From the NCBI GenBank assembly GCA_903864275.1, contig CAIPFE010000060.1:186001-250000 (forward strand): a stretch of DNA of 64,000 nucleotides, given 5' to 3'. Below, one piece after another: positions 35,550 through 43,373 of the stretch. The position numbers and the translations under genes were made by a program. How positions within the stretch are numbered: the stretch's first letter is position 1; every line of letters starts with the position of its first letter. Source of the DNA: an uncultured Mucilaginibacter sp. GTDB taxonomy: Bacteria > Bacteroidota > Bacteroidia > Sphingobacteriales > Sphingobacteriaceae. Below the pieces are notes generated by a model that did not search any database, was not told the DNA's origin, and was given only the letters and a program-made list of their open reading frames with translations.

Positions 35550-35609
35550 TTTTTTTAAGTCTTAAGTCCAAAGTCTCAAGTAAAAGCGGGACTGCCTTCT
35601 GATTTCCAT

Positions 35610-37607
35610 TTAATTTTCAAATAAAACATAGGCCGCAGTTGCCGGGATAGTAACCGCGCCATTATCAATTCTTTTTATCCCTTTCTCACTAATTGTATTT
35701 TCATCAACAACTAATGTCCAGTTCCCGGCAGGCATTTTCATGACTTTGCTGGTTGTATCGCCATTTAAAATAACTAAAACATTTTTCCAGGTGTCGCCGT
35801 TGGCATTATTGCTGACCTGGTAGGCTATCAAACCTGTTTCGCCGGTTTCCATAAATTTTAAATTTCGCCTGATCATTTTGGTTGACGGCATCCGGAATGC
35901 CGGGTGGTTTTTGCGTAGCGCGACCAGTCCCTTATAATATTCAAAAACAGCTTTGTATTTGGTTTTACGGCTCCAGTCGATCTGGTTAATGGAATCAGGC
36001 TTGTTATAAGAGTTGGCAATGCCCTGTTTTGTACGCAATAATTCAGCTCCCGAGTGCAAAAATGAAACCCCCTGCGAGGTGAGGACAATTGCATTTGCCA
36101 GTTTATCCATTTTTATGAGGTCAGCTTCAGAAGCTTTTGGGTTTGATATTTTAAGACGATCAAACAGCGTATTATCATCATGGCAGGAGACATAAGTTAT
36201 GGTTTGAAAAGGTTCGGCTGCCCAGGGCGCTTTTGAATAATTGACCTGCTTATAGTTAACCTGCGCGTTTGGTGTTGAAGCTACGATGCCGGATCTCACG
36301 CTTTCCGTCGTGGCAGCGTTGCCGCTAACAAAGCCTTTTTCTTTCACATCGCTCCAGCCGCCCTTTATACCGTCGCGTATGTCATCGCTGAAAGCGGCAA
36401 CCTCATGCACTTTTGCCATGTTTTTTTTCACTGCTCTTAAATCTTCGGGCAACGGGCTGTTACCTGCGGTCCAGCCTTCACCGTAAATAAATATGGTGGG
36501 GTCAATTTTATGCAGCGTATCGCTGATCATGTTCATGGTTTTAATATCATGTATGCCCATCAGATCAAACCTGAAACCGTCCAAATGGTACTCTTTGGCC
36601 CAGTAAACTACCGATTCCATCATAAATTTACGCGCCATTGGCCTTTCCGAGGCTACCTCGTTGCCGCAGCTTGTTCCGTTTGCATACGCGCCATCAGGGT
36701 TTTGGCGGTAAAAATAGCCCGGCGCAAACTGGCTGAAATTGGAGCCTTTAATATCGCTGGTATGGTTATAAACCACATCAAGTATTACCCGCAAACCATT
36801 TTTATGAAGGGTTTGTATCATTTTTTTAAACTCTTTTATCCGCACATTGCCATCATACGGATTCGTGGAATAACTCCCTTCGGGCACATTGTAATTCAGG
36901 GGATCATATCCCCAATTGTATTGGTTAGCATCCGGTTTTGTTTCATCAACCGAATTAAAATCAAAACAGGGCAGCAAGTGTACATGGGTTACGCCCAGCT
37001 GTTTGATGTGATCCAGCCCGGTGGGTTCGCCATCGGGGCTTTTGGTGCCGGTTTCTGTAAGGCCTAAAAATTTCCCCTTATGTGTTATGCCCGAATTTGG
37101 GCTGATGGAAATATCGCGGATATGCAGTTCGTAAATAATAATATCATTGAAATTTTTTAAGGCCGGTTTTTTATCATTCCGCCAGTTTGTTGGATTGGTT
37201 GATGCCAGGTCGGCCACCATGCCCCGTTTCCCGTTTATGCCGACTGCCTTTGCATAAATGTCCGGCGCTTCTGATAGCCATTTATCGTCCTGTTTTACCT
37301 GGAAAGTATAGTATTTGTTTTTGATGTCCTTATTAACCACTACAGCCCAAACACCTTTAACACCTTTTACCATGCTTATTGTACTAATGGCCAGACCGCC
37401 ATCGCCGGCTTCATATAAGCGCAATGTTACTTCTGTTGCTTTTGGCGCCCAAACTTTAAAAGTCGTTTTCAGGGGAGAATATTTAACGCCCAGATCGTGG
37501 CCGGAATAAACAGGGTAATCATCAAACGGCCCGGCTTGCTGCACAGGCTTGAAAGAAGTAAGCATACAAATAAAAACGATGGTTAATATAAAATTGAAAT
37601 ATTTCAT
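35610..37607 (-). CDS. pulA: Type I pullulanase, GH13
   Basis: 665-residue exported debranching enzyme that cleaves alpha-1,6 links in pullulan, starch or glycogen. A signal peptide (residues 1-19) precedes a CBM48 domain at about 38-130. The type I pullulanase signature YNWGYDP is at 230-236. The catalytic nucleophile is Asp348 in GFRFDLMG, the acid/base Glu377 in YGEGWTAG, and the third acid lies in SCHDDNTL. A C-terminal beta domain ends the protein. It is likely periplasmic or surface-bound. Confidence 0.95.
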   Translation of the reverse strand: MKYFNFILTIVFICMLTSFKPVQQAGPFDDYPVYSGHDLGVKYSPLKTTFKVWAPKATEVTLRLYEAGDGGLAISTISMVKGVKGVWAVVVNKDIKNKYYTFQVKQDDKWLSEAPDIYAKAVGINGKRGMVADLASTNPTNWRNDKKPALKNFNDIIIYELHIRDISISPNSGITHKGKFLGLTETGTKSPDGEPTGLDHIKQLGVTHVHLLPCFDFNSVDETKPDANQYNWGYDPLNYNVPEGSYSTNPYDGNVRIKEFKKMIQTLHKNGLRVILDVVYNHTSDIKGSNFSQFAPGYFYRQNPDGAYANGTSCGNEVASERPMARKFMMESVVYWAKEYHLDGFRFDLMGIHDIKTMNMISDTLHKIDPTIFIYGEGWTAGNSPLPEDLRAVKKNMAKVHEVAAFSDDIRDGIKGGWSDVKEKGFVSGNAATTESVRSGIVASTPNAQVNYKQVNYSKAPWAAEPFQTITYVSCHDDNTLFDRLKISNPKASEADLIKMDKLANAIVLTSQGVSFLHSGAELLRTKQGIANSYNKPDSINQIDWSRKTKYKAVFEYYKGLVALRKNHPAFRMPSTKMIRRNLKFMETGETGLIAYQVSNNANGDTWKNVLVILNGDTTSKVMKMPAGNWTLVVDENTISEKGIKRIDNGAVTIPATAAYVLFEN

Positions 37608-37701
37608 AATGATGGGATGGGCCGGCTATTATGAGCTATTGGTTTGAAGGGTAAATATAGAATAAATTGGATTTATTGATTACAAGCTTTAAATTTATAT
37701 C

Positions 37702-37917
37702 ATGGAAGAAATAGACAAAAACGACCCTAACCTTTGGAAGTGTTTAGGCTTGTTTTATTATAACCCCAAAGACCCTGAAGTACTTTGTAAGGCTAGTAAT
37801 ATAAAAGGGATTGTTACACTTAACTTTGGCCATAGGATTGCATATCTATATTTAGCTATTCTGGTAGCTCTTTTATTAGCAATTATATTAGTTGAGGCGG
37901 GGGTTTTTAATCTATGA
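37702..37917 (+). CDS. Small membrane protein, DUF5808-like
   Basis: 71 residues. The first half has the pattern LWKCLGLFYYNPKDPEVL and VTLNFGHR, which resembles DUF5808-type domains, and one membrane helix ends the protein (about residues 49-68). The function is unknown. It is convergent with the deformylase-like gene. Confidence 0.6.
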   Translation: MEEIDKNDPNLWKCLGLFYYNPKDPEVLCKASNIKGIVTLNFGHRIAYLYLAILVALLLAIILVEAGVFNL

Positions 37918-37929
37918 GATAAATAAAAA

Positions 37930-38415
37930 TCAGCTTCGCCATTTAAATGCTTTTTCATCAACAGCCCGCATGGTACAAAGTATGCCGTTTAAATGATCAT
38001 ATTCATGTTGTAACAGCTCTGAAAAGGCGTCCTCCATTTCCCAAACTTGTGGTTGCCAGTTTTCGTCGAGATATTTTACGGTCAGCGACCGGTGCCTTTT
38101 TACTTTTACAAGAAGATTAGGGAAACTCATGCAATCATCCCATAATTCGAACATGTCCCGGCTCAAATCGCTCAGTTCAGGGTTGATGAAAACAACAGGC
38201 CTATCTATGTTCATATAGATCAACCTCTTCATAATACCCAGCTGCGGTGCGGCAATGGCTCGGCCAAAATTATACTTCAGCCTGATCTCGTTCATCACAT
38301 TATCCAAATCAGCAACCCAGCCTGCAACCAATGGCAATTCTGTTTTCAAAACAGGTTCACAGGTTTCGTACAACCGGGGGTCGCCTAATAGAAGGAGGTT
38401 GGCAAGGGTTTTCAT
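37930..38415 (-). CDS. Divergent peptide deformylase-family protein
   Basis: 161 residues. Metal-site motif 3 is intact: HEYDH with His137, Glu138 and His141. Motif 1 is GRAIAAPQ (residues 51-58) instead of G-x-G-x-A-A-P-Q, and motif 2 is WDDCMSFP with Cys95 instead of EGCLS. All three metal ligands and the catalytic Glu are therefore kept, while two substrate-site glycines are changed. It may remove formyl groups from unusual N-termini or be a specialised paralog. No fmt gene is adjacent, so the main deformylase is probably elsewhere. Confidence 0.75.
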   Translation of the reverse strand: MKTLANLLLLGDPRLYETCEPVLKTELPLVAGWVADLDNVMNEIRLKYNFGRAIAAPQLGIMKRLIYMNIDRPVVFINPELSDLSRDMFELWDDCMSFPNLLVKVKRHRSLTVKYLDENWQPQVWEMEDAFSELLQHEYDHLNGILCTMRAVDEKAFKWRS

Positions 38416-38850
38416 ATGCAGATAGAATCAGCAGGCAATATTAAAGAAATGTTCGTGAAATTGCCCGGCAGCTAAAATTTGGGCAAAAAAAACAGGGCCT
38501 CCTGCCAGAAAAACCCTGCCTGGTGGGAAAAATTATGTTTAACACAAATTAATAACCGTGCCCCGCTTACCTATTGTGTCCCCACCAAATATTTTACAAG
38601 AAATAGTGCTTTTTAAAGCGTTGGAACAAAAATAAGGCATTGTTTTGTACCCAGCTTATACAATACGATACAAGATTATACAAGTTGGTTCACGGAGGAT
38701 TTCGATAGATTTAACCGGCGTAATTTCCTTTTTTGATAAAATAAAAAACACCGAATACTGAATTATCAACCCTAAAGTAATGTTTCAAAATGATAATTCA
38801 ACATCCGGTGTTCGGCAAATGGCTAAAAAACTATCGTCGCTTTACGGGAA
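38416..38850. other. Intergenic region with hairpin repeats
   Basis: No intact gene is seen. A 10-bp inverted repeat TGAATTATCA (38759-38768) / TGATAATTCA (38791-38800) sits in longer partly complementary flanks (38751-38816). A CAGGG/CCCTG hairpin near 38497-38518 could be a terminator. Confidence 0.45.
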
Positions 38851-38934
38851 TTATTTCATCCCCGCCTTAATTTTATTTATGGCATCAATATGCATTTGCA
38901 CTGTAGGGCCAACTTTGGCTGCGAATGCTTTCAG
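38851..38934 (-). pseudogene. 3' remnant of a DUF4142 paralog
   Basis: The minus strand encodes 27 residues ending in a stop codon (LKAFAAKVGPTVQM then HIDAINKIKAGMK). They align with the last residues of the intact DUF4142 gene next door (LKAFASRTVAVVQK then HLEAISEIRASMK). Similarity stops abruptly upstream of this block. It is best explained as the end of a tandem duplicate whose 5' part was lost. Confidence 0.7.
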
Positions 38935-39012
38935 ATTATATATTGTTAAGTTTTTATAATCTTTTTAAGCATTTGATAGCAGAATTTAACCCAGGACTTT
39001 AGTTTTAAAAAA

Positions 39013-39600
39013 CTACTTCATTGAGGCCCTGATCTCGCTGATAGCTTCCAAATGCTTTTGTACAACAGCAACCGTCCGGGATGCGAAGGCTTTTAAAGCA
39101 GCATCGGTGCCCTTTTGTGCTTCATCCTGGAATAATTTGAGGGCTTTGTTATGCCCATCTTCCATAGCATCAATATACGCTTTGTCAAAATCCTTAACTG
39201 ATTTCTTTGCAAGGGCGTCGATCTTTTTTTGCTCGTCGGCCGAAACAGCTGCCGGCAATGTGATGTTTTTGGCTTTGGCAATGTCCGCTAATTCGGCGCC
39301 TGCATTTGAATGGTCCTTAACCATCATCGCACCAAAATCCCTCACCTTTTCATTCACGCTTTTTTGTTGTGCCAGTTTACCCAGGGCAACTTCGGCAAGG
39401 CCGCCGTTGGCGGCATCGGTCGCAAATTTAGCATCGTCATTGGTGACGGCTATCCCGCCGGTGACTGCGGCATTGCTGCTGGTATCTTTAGTTTTATTTA
39501 AACTGTCAGCATTAGCTTTGTCATCTTTTGGTGTGCCGCTGCAACCCTGCAATACATACACTGCAAGCGTGATCATGAACATTAAACTTAACTTTTTCAT
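39013..39600 (-). CDS. DUF4142 domain-containing lipoprotein
   Basis: 195 residues from the ATG that starts MKKLSLMFMI. An in-frame ATG ten codons upstream adds a non-signal leader. The lipobox is LQGC, so it is probably a lipoprotein. After a Lys/Asp/Ser-rich linker the DUF4142 helical bundle spans about residues 55-193 (DAKFATDAANGGLAEVALG, then MMVKDHSNAG). The fold is ferritin-like in character. Its function is unknown. A degraded copy of its 3' end lies just downstream. Confidence 0.88.
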   Translation of the reverse strand: MKKLSLMFMITLAVYVLQGCSGTPKDDKANADSLNKTKDTSSNAAVTGGIAVTNDDAKFATDAANGGLAEVALGKLAQQKSVNEKVRDFGAMMVKDHSNAGAELADIAKAKNITLPAAVSADEQKKIDALAKKSVKDFDKAYIDAMEDGHNKALKLFQDEAQKGTDAALKAFASRTVAVVQKHLEAISEIRASMK

Positions 39601-39678
39601 AGGTATATAATTTGGTTTGTTGTTTAACAAATTATATCCTGTTAAGTTTTGGTTTAATGTCTGGAAGTGAATTACATG

Positions 39679-40326
39679 TCAGCTTAACTCTTTCATCAGT
39701 TTATCAAAAGCCTCTTTTAGTTCAGCCAGTTCGGTTTCAAGCTTAGCAACCCTTGCTTCCATGCCGGGATGCCTTCCTTGTGAATCATCAGCAAAATCGT
39801 CATCGTTTATTTCGGGCGTACCGCATAATAAGTGTGCATACCTTACTTCTTTTTGTCCAGGCCGCCTTGGCAGCTGCACTAAAAAAGGCATTGCCGGCGA
39901 ACTCAACCGCTCCAGTACCTCCTGCACTTCTTCTATCGACTCAAATTCATGCATACGGCCCGAATTGGTGTTTAACTCGCCGGGCGTTTGCGGGCCCCTT
40001 AACATCAAAAGGCAAATGATCGCCACTTCCGACGGTAATACCGGGAATACGATAGCAAAATTGTGCTTATACTTCACACTGCGTATCGACCCGCCCGTGG
40101 CTGTGGAGATCAGCCCTCTTTTTTTCAGTATGCTTAATGCCTGCGCTACAGTGTCTTCATCATATTGCACCACCGGTTTGCGTGATGTTTTCTGGTTGCA
40201 GGCCGCTGTAAGGCTGTTGATCGTCATGGGGTAATAATCGGGCGTGGTTTTGCTTTTTTCCATCAATGAGCCAAGCACACGCAGTTCTTCAGCGCTAAGT
40301 ACTGGTAAAGTTATCGGTGAATCCAT
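39679..40326 (-). CDS. yceH: YceH family (DUF480) protein
   Basis: 215 residues, the usual size. Two winged-helix domains are visible: LSAEELRVLGSLMEKSKTTP at the N-terminus and CLLMLRGPQTPGELNTNSGR in the middle. A coiled-coil tail follows (VAKLETELAELKEAFDKL). The family is cytoplasmic and functionally poorly known. The gene is divergent from the MBL-fold gene, with the large inverted repeat in the promoter region. Confidence 0.92.
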   Translation of the reverse strand: MDSPITLPVLSAEELRVLGSLMEKSKTTPDYYPMTINSLTAACNQKTSRKPVVQYDEDTVAQALSILKKRGLISTATGGSIRSVKYKHNFAIVFPVLPSEVAIICLLMLRGPQTPGELNTNSGRMHEFESIEEVQEVLERLSSPAMPFLVQLPRRPGQKEVRYAHLLCGTPEINDDDFADDSQGRHPGMEARVAKLETELAELKEAFDKLMKELS

Positions 40327-40343
40327 GGGGATAAAGGTACGTC

Positions 40344-40499
40344 ATTTCGGATTTCGGATTTTCGATTTCGGATTTTTTTATTGGGGAAGTCGGATGTTTT
40401 TGATTTCCGTAGTCGGCCCGAGCGCTCCTGGTAATAAATTCCAAAATCCGAGATCCTCGCAAATTGTAAATCCGAAATCGAAAATCCGAAATCCGAAAT
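40344..40499. repeat. 32-bp perfect inverted repeat in a divergent promoter region
   Basis: The arm at 40344-40375 (ATTTCGGATTTCGG then ATTTTCGATTTCGGATTT) is the exact reverse complement of 40468-40499, with 92 bp between. Words of ATTTCGG also occur after pdhC near 17741-17770. Short frames across it translate as FGFRIFDFGF on both strands and are artefacts of the repeat. Confidence 0.85.
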
Positions 40500-40525
40500 A
40501 AAAAAACGTTTTCTTTGCAGGTATT

Positions 40526-41362
40526 ATGTCTCTCTTCATCGCATCATTAAATTCAGGCAGTAACGGCAATTGCTACTATATCGGCAACGAGCACGAGGCG
40601 GTGTTGATTGATGCAGGCATTTCATGCCGCGAAACCGAGCGGCGGATGCTGCGGCTGGGCCTCAACATCCGTAAGGTAAAAGCCATTTTTGTAACACACG
40701 AACATTCCGACCATATCAACGGTATCCCGGTGCTTGCCAAAAAATACCAGTTGCCGGTTTATATCACCCCGCCTACTATGCTGCATGGCAGGCTCATCCT
40801 GGAGGAACACCTGGTGTTCCCCTTTGTGGCCTTTCAGACCTTCAGTATCGGCGAATTGCAGGTTACCGCTTTTCCAAAACTACACGACGCCAGCAACCCG
40901 CACAGTTTTATAATTACCTGCCGGGATATTAATGTAGGCGTGTTTACCGATATCGGTGCGGCCTGCGAGCATGTGATCCATCATTTCAGTCAATGCCACG
41001 CCGCATTTTTAGAAGCTAACTACGATGATGAAATGCTGGACAAAGGCGGCTACCCCTTTCATTTAAAGCGCAGGATCCGCGGCGGGCACGGCCACTTGTC
41101 AAATAAACAAGCCCTGGAACTCTTCATCACCCACCGGCCGCCATTTATGAGCCATCTGCTACTATCTCACCTCTCCAAAAACAATAACGACCCCATTTTA
41201 GTGCAGGAGTTATTTGATGCCTGCGCCGGGGATGTTAGTATCATTGTAGCATCAAGGTATAAGGAATCGGAGGTTTATTACATTAGTGGCGTGGTTAAGG
41301 AAGGGGAAAGCAAGCAAAAAAGGGTCGGGAAAGTGATAGTGGGGCAGGGGAGTTTGTTTTAG
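40526..41362 (+). CDS. MBL-fold metallo-hydrolase (WalJ/YycJ-like)
   Basis: 278 residues. The metallo-beta-lactamase signature THEHSDH provides His58, His60, Asp62 and His63. Further ligands are in KLHDAS and FTDIG. The SLNSGSNGNCYYIG start and GHLSN motif are typical of the YycJ/WalJ-like group, which includes nucleases linked to DNA repair and cell-wall stress signalling. It is cytoplasmic, with no signal peptide. Confidence 0.9.
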   Translation: MSLFIASLNSGSNGNCYYIGNEHEAVLIDAGISCRETERRMLRLGLNIRKVKAIFVTHEHSDHINGIPVLAKKYQLPVYITPPTMLHGRLILEEHLVFPFVAFQTFSIGELQVTAFPKLHDASNPHSFIITCRDINVGVFTDIGAACEHVIHHFSQCHAAFLEANYDDEMLDKGGYPFHLKRRIRGGHGHLSNKQALELFITHRPPFMSHLLLSHLSKNNNDPILVQELFDACAGDVSIIVASRYKESEVYYISGVVKEGESKQKRVGKVIVGQGSLF

Positions 41363-41438
41363 AGGGGTTAAACCAATTTTTAATAATTCCCACGCATAAT
41401 TTATAGAAACACTTTTCATTTAATAACTCATAAACATT

Positions 41439-42341
41439 GTGGAAAGAAGAACGCTCCTGAAAAATCTTGGCGGCTTGTTGCTGGTGCCCTCGTTGCCATT
41501 CAATAGCTCTCGGGAAAGTAAAAAGCCTGTATTACGGGTTGCCCATTTAACAGATGTGCATTTAAAAGATAAATGGGATGCGCCGGCCCGTTTCGCAAAA
41601 TGCCTGCACCATGTACAGCAACAGCCGGGCGTTAATATGATACTCAACGGCGGTGATATTGTGTTTGACATGAACAAGGAACACATGGATACCATTAACG
41701 CGCAGTGGAATTTGTGGCACAATACCATTAAATCGGACTGCAGCCTGCCTATACACTATATTTTAGGTAACCACGACATCTGGTGGAATGAGAACGATAA
41801 AGGCCAGGCCCTTTACGGCAAACAATATGCTATTGATCAATTGAAACTCGCATCGCCTTATTACAGCTTTACAAAAAATGGCTGGAAGTTTATCCTGCTC
41901 GACAGTGTGCACCTGGATATCGACGGCACCTGGTATATTGGTCAGTTGGGCGATGCGCAGTTCAAATGGCTGGAGGATGAGTTAAAATCTACCCCGGCCG
42001 ATACGCCGGTTTGTGTAATGTCGCACATACCGCTGCTTACGGCAACATTGATGGTGGATGACCAAACCGCAGTCAATAGATGGGAAGTGCTGGGCGGTGA
42101 TATGCATACTGATATTTCGAAGATCATAAGCCTGTTTTACCGGCACCCGAATGTTAAATTGTGTTTGAGCGGACATATCCACCTGCGCGACAAAGTGGTT
42201 TATAATAATGTGACTTATATCTGCAACGGCGCCGTCAGTGGGGCGTGGTGGGAGGGCAACAAACATGAAACTGCTCCCGGCTATGGCCTAATTGACCTTT
42301 ATGGCGATGGCAGTTTTGATGAGCGGTATGTTAATTATTGA
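41439..42341 (+). CDS. Calcineurin-like metallophosphoesterase, exported
   Basis: 300 residues starting with GTG. This start is supported because the RR-TLLKNLGG-hydrophobic sequence directly after it looks like a Tat signal. Metallophosphoesterase motifs occur in order: DVH near residue 38, GGD, GNHD, a lone His in MSHIPLL and GHIH. The substrate may be a phosphomonoester or diester. It is likely periplasmic. No operon partner is evident. Confidence 0.9.
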   Translation: MERRTLLKNLGGLLLVPSLPFNSSRESKKPVLRVAHLTDVHLKDKWDAPARFAKCLHHVQQQPGVNMILNGGDIVFDMNKEHMDTINAQWNLWHNTIKSDCSLPIHYILGNHDIWWNENDKGQALYGKQYAIDQLKLASPYYSFTKNGWKFILLDSVHLDIDGTWYIGQLGDAQFKWLEDELKSTPADTPVCVMSHIPLLTATLMVDDQTAVNRWEVLGGDMHTDISKIISLFYRHPNVKLCLSGHIHLRDKVVYNNVTYICNGAVSGAWWEGNKHETAPGYGLIDLYGDGSFDERYVNY

Positions 42342-42380
42342 ATTGGTTCGTGTTCTTTTCTTCGCTAATTCACACCCATC

Positions 42381-42791
42381 CTATTTCCAGCAAAATTGAC
42401 CCGCAATAACCGCAGCGGCCGAATAACTGAGGCAGGCAGCGATCAGTTTGCCTGCAACAAACTTTTTATCATAGTTAATGTAAATAGCATTGCTGAGTTC
42501 CAGGATCAAACTAAAGCAGGCAAAACAGATCAATCCCAACTTTATGTGTGACCATTGGTTTTTCTCAAGCACATAGTTAACGCCGACCTTAAAATAAAAA
42601 AGTGTAAAAAGTGCGCCAAATAAAAACGACAATAAGGTGCTGTACACGTAACTCCGGCTGCTTTCGGGCCTCCAGGTATTGGGTGTAAGGGCCTGGGATT
42701 TATGGAACAAAAACCCGATAATAAACCATTCGATACAGGTATTTGCAAAGCCTATGCAAATAGCCGAAAGGGTAAAATGCGTTGCTGACAT
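42381..42791 (-). CDS. Predicted four-helix membrane protein of unknown function
   Basis: 136 residues with four hydrophobic segments (about residues 8-27, 48-68, 84-103 and 113-132) and short charged loops. No motif is recognised. It is convergent with the phosphoesterase gene and divergent from the YtxH-like gene. Confidence 0.6.
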   Translation of the reverse strand: MSATHFTLSAICIGFANTCIEWFIIGFLFHKSQALTPNTWRPESSRSYVYSTLLSFLFGALFTLFYFKVGVNYVLEKNQWSHIKLGLICFACFSLILELSNAIYINYDKKFVAGKLIAACLSYSAAAVIAGQFCWK

Positions 42792-42980
42792 ACTGTTTAA
42801 GTTTTTATAAAGATAGTATTTATTTAATCAACTCATTATCAGCACAAATTTTACGGCCATTTTATTTTACTTATACGCTGATAATCAGAACAAATTAACA
42901 GACTCCGTTGTTATTTTATGAATATTAGCTATTTTAGGGAATATTCTTTTTTAATTACCGTTTTACTAAAAAATAAAATC

Positions 42981-43181
42981 ATGGGCTTATTAAAATACAT
43001 CATAGTTGGGGCAGCCGTTGGTTACGGCATTAGTTATATTACCAAAAAAGGCCCTGATGGCCGGTCGATCCTTGACGATATTACCGATAAGGCCCCTGAT
43101 TGGCTTGACCAGGCCAAAAAGTTTGCCGAAGAAACCGTTGAACAGGTTAAGGATTACAGGCAACAGGGGAGAAGTTATTGA
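42981..43181 (+). CDS. YtxH-like small membrane-anchored protein
   Basis: 66 residues from the ATG at 42981. A short glycine-containing membrane segment (YIIVGAAVGYGISY) is followed by a charged helix (DQAKKFAEETVEQVKDYR), the pattern of small YtxH-type stress proteins. The longer in-frame start at 42918 would add an unlikely leader. The function is unknown. Confidence 0.65.
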   Translation: MGLLKYIIVGAAVGYGISYITKKGPDGRSILDDITDKAPDWLDQAKKFAEETVEQVKDYRQQGRSY

Positions 43182-43202
43182 TTTCGGATTTGTTTTTTTG
43201 TA

Positions 43203-43257
43203 GAGACACAACACTTTGTGCCTCCTGCAGTACGGTCAAGACGCAAAGTATTGCGTC
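43203..43257. repeat. Pair of REP-like palindromes upstream of aspS
   Basis: GAGACACAA-CACT-TTGTGCCTC (43203-43224, one mismatch) and GACGCAA-AGTA-TTGCGTC (43240-43257, perfect) are two related hairpins. They recall the GAGACGCAA-type repeats seen in several Bacteroidota genomes. A bidirectional terminator role is possible. Confidence 0.6.
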
Positions 43258-43373
43258 CCTGCATTTGTGTTAATTAACAACGAGGGTTTTCACCCTTCGC
43301 CTTTTACCTTTCACCTTTTCTTTCTCCTTTCCGCTCAAAAACGTACTTTTGCAAACTTTACAAAAATACTACG

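Noticed and set aside
40244..40569. Short frames on both strands across the yceH/MBL gap
   Set aside because: Both contain FGFRIFDFGF, which is just the translation of the two arms of the 32-bp inverted repeat.
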